NCBI RefSeq assembly: GCF_009866965.1
Contig: NZ_SPKJ01000023.1
Location: forward strand, 1-49,682
DNA from: Propylenella binzhouense
GTDB taxonomy: Bacteria; Pseudomonadota; Alphaproteobacteria; Rhizobiales; Afifellaceae
DNA length: 49,682 nt
Direction of reading: 5' to 3'
Shown here: positions 34,464-43,100 of the stretch, piece after piece
How positions within the stretch are numbered: position 1 is the first letter of the stretch
Layout: every line of letters starts with the position of its first letter
Position numbers and translations under genes: made by a program
The notes under the pieces: model-generated
What the model was told of the DNA's origin: nothing
Seen by the model: the letters and a program-made list of their open reading frames with translations, nothing else
The model's database searches: none

Positions 34464-35005
34464 GCACGCGCCTCCTCATCCTCGCCTGCTCGGGCACGAA
34501 GCGAGCGGATCCTGGTTACATGCCGGCGCGCGAGCGCTACGACGGCCCGCTCTGGCGCACCCTGCGGTTCGTCGATCCGGACGGTCCCAAGGCCAAGGTC
34601 GCGTTCCTCTCGGCGCGCTATGGCTTCCGGGCCGCCGACACCCCGATTGAGGACTACGACGCTCGGCTCACGGCCGAGCTGGCCGAGCGCATGATCGCGG
34701 GTGGCATGACGACCCGCTGGCCACGGCCGCCGTCGCCGCGCAAGCCCGACACCTACGGCATGCACCCGGGAGCTGAGATCGCCTCGCTCAGCCGCTACGG
34801 CGCCGAGCCGTTCGACGAGGTCGCGCTCGTCGGCGGCTCGCTCTACCTGGCCGTGATGCGCGCCATGCTCGGCGGCTTCCGCGACATGCGGTGCGTAACA
34901 CCGGACGCCGTGGTCACGGAGATCAACGGCCCAATCGGGATCATGCGCCGCCGCCTGCGCACCTGGCTTTTCGGCTGGACGCTCGGGCCGGGAGAGCGGC
35001 CATGA
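34460..35005 (+). CDS. DUF6884-domain protein
   Basis: A 181-residue protein beginning MSTRLLILACSGTKRADPGYMPARERYDGPLWRTLR. The LLxLACSxTK start and YDGPLWR segment are typical of the DUF6884 family, which is common on phages and plasmids. A later segment, AKVAFLSARYGFRAADTPIEDYDARL, is also characteristic. It may be a nucleotide-binding or DNA-modification-related fold; the function is not established. It overlaps its neighbours on both sides by ATGA. Confidence 0.82.
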   Translation: MSTRLLILACSGTKRADPGYMPARERYDGPLWRTLRFVDPDGPKAKVAFLSARYGFRAADTPIEDYDARLTAELAERMIAGGMTTRWPRPPSPRKPDTYGMHPGAEIASLSRYGAEPFDEVALVGGSLYLAVMRAMLGGFRDMRCVTPDAVVTEINGPIGIMRRRLRTWLFGWTLGPGERP

Positions 35006-35418
35006 GCGCGGGCCGGACCCCTGGCCTTGGCCACAACGGCGGCCCGCCGCTCGATGAGCCGGGGAGCGAGGCTCGCCGCTGTTGCCGCGACTGCCGGCAC
35101 TGGCATGCGCCGCCAGAGACCGAGCAGCGCGCCTACGAGTGGTTCCGGCTCGGGCTGTCGCGCCGGCGGGTGCGGCGGCCGACCGGCGCGTGCGACCGCG
35201 TCGTGCTGAGCGCCGGCCGCGCGCCGGCCTTCTCCGCCACCACGGCCGAGTTCGGCTGCATCAACTTCGAGCCGAAGCCGGAGCAGCCTCGGCCTCGAGG
35301 CGGCGGGTTCGTCACGATCTACGAGGGCGGCCGGATCGTCTGGCAGGGGCCGGAGGACGCCGTGCCCGCGCGGTTCAACAGCCAAGAGCTGGACCTGTTC
35401 GGGCCCGGCGATCCGTAG
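35002..35418 (+). CDS. Small Cys-containing backbone protein (138 aa)
   Basis: A 138-residue protein starting at ATG 35002 in ATGA overlap with the previous stop. The N-terminal motif GLGHNGGPPLDE is a tag I associate with alphaproteobacterial mobile-element proteins. It is followed by CCRDCRHWHAPP, and further cysteines (GACDRV, FGCINF) may complete a zinc site. The C-terminus reads TIYEGGRIVWQGPEDA. The function is unknown. Confidence 0.75.
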   Translation: MSAGRTPGLGHNGGPPLDEPGSEARRCCRDCRHWHAPPETEQRAYEWFRLGLSRRRVRRPTGACDRVVLSAGRAPAFSATTAEFGCINFEPKPEQPRPRGGGFVTIYEGGRIVWQGPEDAVPARFNSQELDLFGPGDP

Positions 35419-35460
35419 AGACGGCTTTCCGGCTCCGCGTCTTTCTTGATCTCCGGGTCT

Positions 35461-35551
35461 CCGGCGCAGCTCTCCCGAGAGGAAGAGGGCTGCGCCGGGC
35501 TTCGTGACGGGCTGGGGCGCCGAGAGAGAGGCTCTCGGCCGGCCCGTCACG
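35461..35551 (+). promoter_or_regulatory. Structured leader 2 (upstream of the parB-like gene)
   Basis: First hairpin CCGGCGCAGC (35461-35470) / GCTGCGCCGG (35489-35498) encloses CCGAGAGGAAGAGG. The second has outer stem CGTGACGGG (35503-35511) / CCCGTCACG (35543-35551) and inner stem CCGAGAG (35520-35526) / CTCTCGG (35532-35538) around AGAGG. Compared with leader 1 the inner stem sequence differs but pairing is kept. The ATG is 10 bp downstream. Confidence 0.65.
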
Positions 35552-35561
35552 GAGACTGACC

Positions 35562-37718
35562 ATGGCTCAAGCTGCCAAGAAGATCGTCCTGAGCGCGTCC
35601 CGGGACATTCCCTTCAACAAGCTCATCCTCTCCCAGTCGAACGTCCGACGCGTGAAGGCCGGCGTCTCGATCGAGGAACTCGCCGAGGACATCGCCCGGC
35701 GGGGTCTGCTGCAAGGCCTCAGCGTCCGGCCCGTGCTCGACGGCGAGGGCCAGGAGACCGGCATGTTCGAGGTGCCGGCTGGCGGCCGGCGCTACCGCGC
35801 CCTCGAGCTCCTCGTGAAGCAGAAGGGCCTCGCCAAGACCGCGCCGGTCCCGTGCGTCGTGAAGACGGCGGATGACGGCATCTCGGCCGAGGAGGACTCG
35901 CTCGCCGAGAACGTCCGCCGCATCGACCTGCACCCGCTCGACCAGTTCCGCGCCTTCCAGTCCTTGCGCGAGCAAGGCCAGTCCGAGGAGGAGGTCGCCG
36001 CCCGCTTCTTCGTCACGCCCGCGGTGGTGAAGCAGCGCCTGCGGCTCGCCGCGGTGAGCCCGAAGCTCCTCGACCTCTACGCCGAGGACGGGATCACGCT
36101 CGACCTCCTGATGGCGTTCACCGTGACGAACGACCATGCGCGCCAGGAGCAGGTCTGGGAGGCGCTCGCCCGCCAGGCCTACAAGGAGCCCTACCAGGTC
36201 CGGCGCATGCTGACCGAAGGCGCCGTTCGCGCCTCCGATCGCCGCGCCCAGTTCGTGGGGGTCGCGGCCTACGAGGAAGCCGGCGGCGTGGTGCTACGCG
36301 ACCTGTTCCAGGCCGACGATGGCGGCTGGCTGCAGGACCCGGCGCTCCTCGACCGGCTCGTGGTCGAGAAGCTGCAGGCGGAAGCGCAGGCGATCGCCGA
36401 GGAGGGCTGGAAATGGATCGAGGTCGCGACCGACTTCCCCTACGGCCACAGCTCGGGCCTTCGCCGGCTGCGGGCGACCGGTCCGGTCCTCACCGACGAG
36501 GAGCAGGCGACCTATGACGCGCTCCAGCAAGAGTACGGCGCGATCGAGGAGCAATGGGCGGATTCGCCAGACGACCTGCCGGACGAGGTCGACCAGCGGC
36601 TCGGCGAGATCGAGGCGGCGCTCGACGCCATCCACAACCGTCCGCCGAGCTTCGAGCCGGCCGAGGTGGCGCGCGCCGGCGCCTTCGTCAGTATCGACAG
36701 CGCGGGCAACCTGAAGGTCGAGCGCGGTTTCGTGCGGCCCGAGGACGAGGCGCCGGTCGAGCCGGTAATCCTGGCCGGCGGCACGGGCGATGAAGAGACC
36801 GCTACGGCGTCCGGCTCCGACGTCGGCACGGCGCCCGCCGTGCAGCGCGCCGTCATCACCATCGGCGGCGCGAGTGAGCCCGAGCCGGAGGAGGACGAGG
36901 GGCTGAAGCCGTTGCCGGAGCGGCTGATGCAGGAGCTGACCGCCCACCGCACGCTCGCGCTCAGGGACGCGGTGGCGAACGATCCGCACGTCGCGGTCAC
37001 CGCACTCTTGCACAAGCTCGTCACCGACACCTTCGTCCGCACCTCGACCGCGGGCGGGTGCCTTGAGGCCTCGGTCCGGCACGTCTTCTTCCCCGCTCAG
37101 GCGGCGGACCTGAAGGACAGCCCGTCCGCCCGTTCGGTGGACGAGCGGCAGAAGGCGTGGGCGGCGGACATGCCGGTCGGCGACGACCAAGCGCTGTGGG
37201 ACTGGCTGGATGCGCTCGACGAGGCGAGCCGGCTGGCGCTGCTCGCCCACTGCGTCAGCTACGGCGTCAACGCCCTGTTCGAGAAGGTCGACCGCTATGG
37301 CGGCGCGGGCCTCTCCCAACACGGGCTCGAGCGCCGCATGCGCCAAGCCGACCGGCTCGCCCGGGCGGTCAACCTCGACATGGCCGAGGCCGGCTGGACG
37401 CCGACGACCGAGAACTATCTCGGCCGCGTCACCAAGGGCCGGATCCTGGAGGCGGTGCGCGAGGCGAAGGGCGAGCAGGCGGCGCAGCTCATCGACCACC
37501 TCAAGAAGGGCGATATGGCGAAGGAGGCCGAACGGCTCCTCGCCGACACGGGCTGGGTGCCCGAGCCGCTGCGCACGCCGGGCGGTCCCGAGGAGTCCGT
37601 CGATGCCGGGCAGCCCGAGGCCGATGCCGCCGAGCTGCCGGCCTTCCTCGCCGATGACGAGGACGGGTCCGCTCCGGGCGAGGAGCCCGAGCCGGTCCAC
37701 GCGATCGCCGCCGAGTGA
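35562..37718 (+). CDS. ParB/RepB/Spo0J-family protein (718 aa)
   Basis: The N-terminal ParB domain (about 12-200) has FNKLILSQSNVRRVKAG, EELAEDIARRGLLQGLSVRPV, the CTPase motif PAGGRRYRALELL and AENVRRIDLHPLDQFRAF, then an HTH region EEEVAARFFVTPAVVKQRLRL. At 718 residues it is far longer than partitioning ParB (about 300). The extra C-terminal 400 residues include acidic linkers and a late segment AEAGWTPTTENYLGRVTKGRILEAVREAKG. No parA is adjacent, so it may regulate or replicate the element rather than partition it. The start is ATG 35562. Confidence 0.88.
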   Translation: MAQAAKKIVLSASRDIPFNKLILSQSNVRRVKAGVSIEELAEDIARRGLLQGLSVRPVLDGEGQETGMFEVPAGGRRYRALELLVKQKGLAKTAPVPCVVKTADDGISAEEDSLAENVRRIDLHPLDQFRAFQSLREQGQSEEEVAARFFVTPAVVKQRLRLAAVSPKLLDLYAEDGITLDLLMAFTVTNDHARQEQVWEALARQAYKEPYQVRRMLTEGAVRASDRRAQFVGVAAYEEAGGVVLRDLFQADDGGWLQDPALLDRLVVEKLQAEAQAIAEEGWKWIEVATDFPYGHSSGLRRLRATGPVLTDEEQATYDALQQEYGAIEEQWADSPDDLPDEVDQRLGEIEAALDAIHNRPPSFEPAEVARAGAFVSIDSAGNLKVERGFVRPEDEAPVEPVILAGGTGDEETATASGSDVGTAPAVQRAVITIGGASEPEPEEDEGLKPLPERLMQELTAHRTLALRDAVANDPHVAVTALLHKLVTDTFVRTSTAGGCLEASVRHVFFPAQAADLKDSPSARSVDERQKAWAADMPVGDDQALWDWLDALDEASRLALLAHCVSYGVNALFEKVDRYGGAGLSQHGLERRMRQADRLARAVNLDMAEAGWTPTTENYLGRVTKGRILEAVREAKGEQAAQLIDHLKKGDMAKEAERLLADTGWVPEPLRTPGGPEESVDAGQPEADAAELPAFLADDEDGSAPGEEPEPVHAIAAE

Positions 37719-37724
37719 GCGTCG

Positions 37725-37757
37725 GCTGCCGGGGTGCGCCCATCGCGCCCCGGCAGC
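37725..37757 (+). terminator. Hairpin after the parB-like gene
   Basis: GCTGCCGGGGTGCG (37725-37738) pairs with CGCGCCCCGGCAGC (37744-37757), a stem of about 14 bp with a 5-nt loop, followed by TCCTTTTCC. It could be a terminator or attenuator. GAAGGAGA for the next gene follows closely. Confidence 0.6.
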
Positions 37758-37780
37758 TCCTTTTCCGAAGGAGACATTCC

Positions 37781-38347
37781 ATGGATACCTGCCGTTACGG
37801 CGAGGTCTCGGTGCTGCATCTCGAGCCCGAGACCTACGCCAGGCTCCTCCACCTCGCCGAGACCGGCCCCGGCCGGCCGGGCGGCTCGCGCTACGATCCC
37901 GAGGATCCCTGGCACGGCCTGATCGTCGAACCGCACTCTTACGGCTGCTGGGTTCACACCGGCATCGTCGAGGACGGGGACACTGAAGGCCTGCCCGCTT
38001 CGCTTCTGGCCGTGTTGCGCGAAGCGCACGCGAGCGACGCCGCTTGGGTGCTCTTCGACGCCGATCTCGAGCCGATGCTCGACCTGCCCGTGTTCGAGCA
38101 TCCGGACGGGCCGTCGAGACCGGGCCGCGGCGGAGCTCCTCCGCCCGAACCGCGACGGGTCGTCTTCTCCTACCTCGTCCCGGTCCATGTCGAGGTGGAG
38201 GACGACCAGGTGACCAGGGTCGTCGTGATCGACGAGACGCCGGTCACCGACCCGAAGGTCGTCGAGGGCGACCCGGCCTACCTCGATCAGGCGCTCGCCG
38301 CGTCCGACAACGGCCAGGACTGGCCGAGCTGGCGCTTCGGCTACTGA
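37781..38347 (+). CDS. DUF5983-like backbone protein (188 aa)
   Basis: Starts at ATG 37781 behind GAAGGAGA. The stretch HASDAAWVLFDADLEPMLDLPVFEHPDG resembles the C-terminal signature of DUF5983 proteins found on plasmids (a WxxFDxD...LPxxE pattern). The preceding HSYGCWVHTGI also fits. The C-terminal part (about 120-188) has VVFSYLVPVHVEVEDDQVTRVVVIDE, a beta-rich segment repeated in other small backbone proteins. The function is unknown. Confidence 0.7.
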   Translation: MDTCRYGEVSVLHLEPETYARLLHLAETGPGRPGGSRYDPEDPWHGLIVEPHSYGCWVHTGIVEDGDTEGLPASLLAVLREAHASDAAWVLFDADLEPMLDLPVFEHPDGPSRPGRGGAPPPEPRRVVFSYLVPVHVEVEDDQVTRVVVIDETPVTDPKVVEGDPAYLDQALAASDNGQDWPSWRFGY

Positions 38348-38374
38348 CCACCAACCGTACCGACCAACCCCACG

Positions 38375-38393
38375 AGCCCGGCCGCGCCGGGCT
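38375..38393 (+). terminator. Intergenic GC hairpin
   Basis: AGCCCGGC (38375-38382) pairs with GCCGGGCT (38386-38393) across CGC. A closely similar hairpin occurs at 39318-39349. There is no T run, so an attenuator or mRNA-stabilising role is as likely as termination. Confidence 0.5.
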
Positions 38394-38415
38394 TCGTCGT
38401 TTCTGGAGATCGATC

Positions 38416-38907
38416 ATGAACGACACGACCCAGGCGGCTGCGTCCGCCCCGACCATCAACCCCGATTACTCCGCCTACCTCGCTCGGGAAGCCGAGCGCG
38501 ACCGCCTCGCCGCCGAGCTGCTCCCGGCCAACAAGGCCTCGCTGTTCGGCGCGCTCGAAGCCGCCGGCATCGTCATCGTCGTCGTCACCTTCGACGGCTG
38601 CGGCGACTCCGGTCAGATCGAGTCCATCGAAGCGCGCGACACGCACAACAATGTCGTCGCTCTGCCCGAGGATCGGATCGAGGTCATCAAGGCGCCGTGG
38701 GAAGGCACCGAGCCGGAGCGGCAGACGCTCCCGGCGCGCGAGGCGATCGAGGAGATGGCCTATCGCTTCCTCGAACAGACGCACGGCGGCTGGGAGGACA
38801 ATGAGGGCGCCTATGGCGAGTTCAGCTTCGACGTCGCCACCCGGACCATCACGCTCGAATACAACGAGCGCTTCATCGACACCAAATATTCCGAGCACGA
38901 GTTCTGA
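38416..38907 (+). CDS. DUF6878-family protein
   Basis: A 163-residue protein starting at ATG 38416. The segment IVVVTFDGCGDSGQIESIEARD and the C-terminal HGGWEDNEGAYGEFSFDVATRTITLEYNERF match the DUF6878 family common on alphaproteobacterial plasmids and islands. The acidic C-terminal half is typical. No biochemical function is known. GAGGAGGG for the next gene overlaps its stop. Confidence 0.85.
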   Translation: MNDTTQAAASAPTINPDYSAYLAREAERDRLAAELLPANKASLFGALEAAGIVIVVVTFDGCGDSGQIESIEARDTHNNVVALPEDRIEVIKAPWEGTEPERQTLPAREAIEEMAYRFLEQTHGGWEDNEGAYGEFSFDVATRTITLEYNERFIDTKYSEHEF

Positions 38908-38917
38908 GGAGGGCGCG

Positions 38918-39295
38918 ATGGGACATTGCTATCACCACGCGCTTTCCTCGGCGAAAAAGTGGGGCGGGACGGCCGAAGACTATCTCGCGCTCCACCAGTG
39001 GTTCGACGAGTCGAAGGCGATCACCGCCGATTTCCGCCACCGGGCCCTCCGCCACCATGCCGAAGGCATCTTCATGCTGGAGCGCTTCTTCGGCGCGACC
39101 ATCACGGTCTCGACCGGCCGCGTCGTGCCGGTCCGGCTGATCGGCGAACAGCACGTCCGCGAGGATCTCGGCTTCATCCCGAGCTTCGCTGACTGGGTGC
39201 GCTGCATCCGGGCCGAGCCCTGGATGGGCCGCGCCCAGCCGATCCACCGCGACGTCGATCCGTTCGAGGCGACGACGAGCCCCGCCGCCGCCTGA
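38918..39295 (+). CDS. DUF6915-family protein
   Basis: A 125-residue protein starting at ATG 38918 behind GAGGAGGG: MGHCYHHALSSAKKWGG, then HQWFDESKA and FRHRALRHHAEGIFMLE. The His-rich layout is diagnostic of DUF6915. The many histidines could bind metal. It lies 10 bp after the DUF6878 gene, a neighbour pair I associate with this element family. Confidence 0.88.
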   Translation: MGHCYHHALSSAKKWGGTAEDYLALHQWFDESKAITADFRHRALRHHAEGIFMLERFFGATITVSTGRVVPVRLIGEQHVREDLGFIPSFADWVRCIRAEPWMGRAQPIHRDVDPFEATTSPAAA

Positions 39296-39317
39296 CCTTC
39301 CATCACCAGCAACCATT

Positions 39318-39349
39318 CGAAGAGCCCGGCCGTCGCGCCGGGCTCTTCG
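39318..39349 (+). terminator. Intergenic 13-bp hairpin
   Basis: CGAAGAGCCCGGC (39318-39330) pairs with GCCGGGCTCTTCG (39337-39349) with a 6-nt loop, followed by CATTTC. It is near-homologous to the hairpin at 38375-38393. Confidence 0.55.
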
Positions 39350-39379
39350 CATTTCAGGACATGAGAAAGGAACTACGCC

Positions 39380-39979
39380 ATGGGCTGGCTCTACATGCAA
39401 TCCCTCAGCGGTCACTCTGGCCCGCGCCAATATCTCGACGCTCAGTTCACCTACGAGCGTCCCGATCATCGCTCGACCGTGGTCAAATCGGCGCTCGTCG
39501 GCATGCGCGTCTACTATGCCGCCGTCGAGCACATCCGGACGGACAGCGGACAGCGCGAGGTCTTCGCAGCCGTCTGCCTCGTCCGCTACAACCCGCGCGA
39601 CCGCGAGGGCTACATCTTTGGCTACAAGGATATGGACGAGGGCATGGGGCCTTGCGAGGCCGACTGCCCGGAGTCGATCCTCGACCTCCTGACGCCGACC
39701 GATCGTCTCTATGCCGTGAAGTGGCGCGCCCGCTGCCGCGAGAACGCGGCGGCGCGCCAGGCGCTCGCCGCCAAGCCGACGCCCCGGCCCGGGCAGACGA
39801 TCGTCTTCGAGGAGCCAGTCGCCTTCGCCGACGGCCGCAGCTTCGACCGGCTCGAGGTCGTGAAGAACCGGCGCAGCCATCGCACCGTGCTGTTCCGGGA
39901 CCCCGAACGTGGCGGGCTCTACCGCATCCCCAACGTCAAACGTCGGGAATACCGGCTCGTTGACGCGCCGCGCGCCTGA
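39380..39979 (+). CDS. DUF6927-family protein
   Basis: A 199-residue protein starting at ATG 39380 (MGWLYMQSLSGHSGPRQYLDAQFTYERP), the N-terminus typical of DUF6927. The middle reads VCLVRYNPRDREGYIFGYKDMDEGMGPCEADCPESIL with two cysteines. The C-terminus, FDRLEVVKNRRSHRTVLFRDPERGGLYRIPNVKRREYRL, is basic and beta-like. The function is unknown; the family belongs to the same conserved backbone set as DUF6878 and DUF6915. Confidence 0.85.
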   Translation: MGWLYMQSLSGHSGPRQYLDAQFTYERPDHRSTVVKSALVGMRVYYAAVEHIRTDSGQREVFAAVCLVRYNPRDREGYIFGYKDMDEGMGPCEADCPESILDLLTPTDRLYAVKWRARCRENAAARQALAAKPTPRPGQTIVFEEPVAFADGRSFDRLEVVKNRRSHRTVLFRDPERGGLYRIPNVKRREYRLVDAPRA

Positions 39980-40002
39980 GCGCGGCCGTTCCGTCCACCT
40001 CC

Positions 40003-40038
40003 AGGCCCGGCGCGTCCCTGCGTCGGGCCTTTTCTCTT
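40003..40038 (+). terminator. Terminator after the DUF6927 gene
   Basis: AGGCCCG (40003-40009) pairs with CGGGCCT (40024-40030), followed by TTTTCTCTT. Confidence 0.65.
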
Positions 40039-40045
40039 GGGGCGT

Positions 40046-40131
40046 CGGAGAGTGAGAGGCGGGCCGGGACGGGGTGAGCCGGGCGGGTCGAGAGAGCGCC
40101 CAAGTCCGGCCGATCCCGTCCCCGCTCTCCG
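40046..40131 (+). promoter_or_regulatory. Structured leader 3 (upstream of the methyltransferase/helicase gene)
   Basis: Nested stems CGGAGAG (40046-40052) / CTCTCCG (40125-40131), GGGACGGG (40066-40073) / CCCGTCCC (40115-40122) and GGGCG (40081-40085) / CGCCC (40097-40101). The GAGAGAG loop and a CGGCCG just before CCCGTC are shared with leaders 1 and 2. It ends 12 bp before the ATG. Confidence 0.55.
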
Positions 40132-40143
40132 AAAGCTCAAAAC

Positions 40144-43100
40144 ATGACCCCGATCTCGTCTGCGGCGGCGGCTCCGGCCGCGTCGCCGCTTCCGTTTGCG
40201 TCATCCCCCGCCGACCGTGCCGTCGCACTCTTCCGTGCCGGCGAGCAGCTCTTGCCCGTCCTTGCCCGCGGCGAAGCGGTCGACGCCCGCGCGCTGCGCA
40301 CCACGATGGAGTCCGCCTTCGGCGGCTCCGACGCGGAAGGGCTGTGGGGCTGGAAGGACGCCTATGAGGCGTGCGAGGTCGCGCAGCTCCTGTTTCTCCG
40401 CAAGTTCGGCCCGGCCATGCGCGCGAGACCTGTGGCCGCGCAGCTCGCCATGCTGGCCAAGGTCGCGGCGCTGTTGCCGTCGCAGACGCGCCGTTCGGAG
40501 GAGAGCCAAGCGCTCCAGCAGTTCTCGACTCCGATCGCGCTCGGCTTCGTGGCGGGCGTTGCCGCCGGGGTCACGCCCACCGATCTCGTGCTGGAGCCCT
40601 CGGCCGGCACGGGCCTCCTCGCCGTCTTCGCCGAGCTCGCCGGCGCGTCGCTCGTCCTCAACGAGCTCGCCGAGACCCGCGCAGGGTTGCTCGACCGGCT
40701 CTTTCCGGACGCGCCCGTCACCCGGCACGACGCGGCCCACATCAACGACCATCTCGACGCCGCGATCCAGCCCACCGTCGTGCTGATGAACCCGCCCTTC
40801 TCGGCGGGCGCGCACGTCGAGGGTCGCACCGCCGACGCCGCGTATCGGCATCTCGCTTCCGCGCTCGCGCGCCTCGCCGAGGGCGGTCGCCTCGTCGCGA
40901 TCACCGGGGCAAACCTCTCGCCCGAGAACCCGTCCTGGCGCGACGCCTTCGTGCGGCTGCAGGAGCGCGGGACGATCCGGTTCACGGCGGCGATCGACGG
41001 GCGGGTCTATGCGCGTCACGGCACTTGCGTTCAGACGCGGCTCACCGTCATCGACAGCGTGCCGGCCGCCGATCCATCCTCCTTCCCGGCTTCGCCCGGC
41101 ATCGCGGCGGACGCCGCCACCTTGCTCGCCCGGGTCACTGAGCAGGTTCCGCCCCGCGCCGCCGTCACGACGAGCCGGACAGGCGCACCCCCGGCTCTCC
41201 GCAAAGCCGCTTCTCCGGCTTTGCGCCCGCGGGCGCATGTCGCGCGTCCGCTCGCGCCAATCGCGGCCGATGCCGTCGAACTCGCTTACGAGACCTGCGA
41301 CTGGGCGCCGGCCGAGGGGCGGCCGATCAGCGAGGCGCTCTACGAGCCCTATGCGCTCCAGTCGATCCGCATCCCGGGCGCGCAACCGCATCCGACGCCG
41401 CTGGTCCAATCGGCCGCAATGGCCTCCGCCGCGCCGCCCAAGCCCAGTTACCGACCGCACCTGCCGGCCTGGCTTGTCGCCGAAGGGCTGCTCTCGGAGG
41501 CGCAGCTCGAGACCGCCATCTACGCCGGCGAGGCCCATTCCGGTCATCTCGCCGGGTCGTGGACGGTCGACGAGACCTTCGATCAGGTCTCGGCCGCCCC
41601 GGACGATGCCGAGGCCGCGGTCCGCTTCCGGCGCGGGTTCATGCTCGGCGACGGCACCGGCGCGGGCAAGGGCCGCCAGGTCGCCGGCGTCATCCTCGAT
41701 AACTGGCTGAAGGGCCGCCGCCGCGCGCTCTGGGTCTCGAAGAGCGACACCCTGATCGAGGACGCTCAGCGCGACTGGTCGGCGCTCGGCCAGGAGCGGT
41801 TGCTCATCACGCCGCTGTCGCGCTTCCGCCAGGGCACGCCCATCCGGCTGGAGCAAGGCGTCCTTTTCACCACCTACGCCACGCTACGGTCCGACGCGCG
41901 CGAAGAGAAGGTTTCGCGCGTCCGCCAGATCGTCGACTGGTTGGGTTCCGACTTCGACGGAGTGATCGTCTTCGACGAGAGCCACGCCATGCAGAACGCC
42001 GCCGGCGGCAAGGGCGAGCGCGGCGACCAGGCGCCCTCGCAGCAGGGCAAGGCCGGTCTGCGGCTCCAGCACGCGCTGCCGAACGCGCGCGTGCTCTATG
42101 TCTCGGCGACGGGCGCGACCACGGTCCACAACCTCGCCTATGCCCAGCGTCTCGGGCTCTGGGGCGGCGAGGACTTCCCGTTCGCCACGCGCGCCGAATT
42201 CGTGCAGGCGATCGAGGCCGGCGGCGTCGCCGCGATGGAAGTGCTCGCGCGAGACCTCAAGAGCCTCGGCCTCTACACAGCCCGCTCGCTCTCCTACGAG
42301 GGCGTCGAATACGAGCTCGTCGAGCACGAACTCACCCCCGAGCAGGTCCGCATCTACGACGCCTATGCCGGCGCCTTCGAGGTCATCCATAACAACCTCT
42401 CCGCCGCGATGGAGGCGGCGAACATCACCGGCGCGGAAGGCACGCTGAACCGGCAGGCGAAGTCGGCGGCGCGCTCGGCGTTCGAGAGCGCCAAGCAGCG
42501 GTTCTTCAATCACCTCATCACCGCGATCAAGACGCCGACGCTGATCCGCTCGGTCGAGCGCGATCTTGCTGAGGGCCACGCCTGCGTCGTCCAGATCGTC
42601 TCGACCGGCGAGGCGCTGATGGAGCGCAGGCTCGCCGAGATCCCGACCGAGGAATGGGGCGACGTCTCGATCGACATCACCCCGCGCGAGTATGTGCTCG
42701 ACTATCTCGCGCACTCCTTCCCGACCCAGCTCTTCGAGGCGTTCACGGACGGCGAGGGCAATCTCTCCTCCCGGCCGGTCTATCGCGACGGCCAGCCCGT
42801 CCAGTGCCGCGAGGCGGTTGAACGGCGTGATCGCATGATCGAACGGCTCGCCTCGCTGCCGCCGGTCCAGGGCGCGCTCGACCAGATCGTCCAGCGCTTC
42901 GGGACCGAACAGGTCGCCGAGGTCACCGGCCGCTCCCGCCGCATCGTGCCCAAGGTCGGCAGCGACGGCGAGATGCTGCTTGCCGTGGAGAGCCGGGCGG
43001 GCTCGGCCAACCTCGCCGAGACCTCGGCCTTCCAGGATGACGACAAGCGCATCCTTATCTTCTCCGACGCCGGCGGCACGGGGCGCAGCTATCACGCCGA

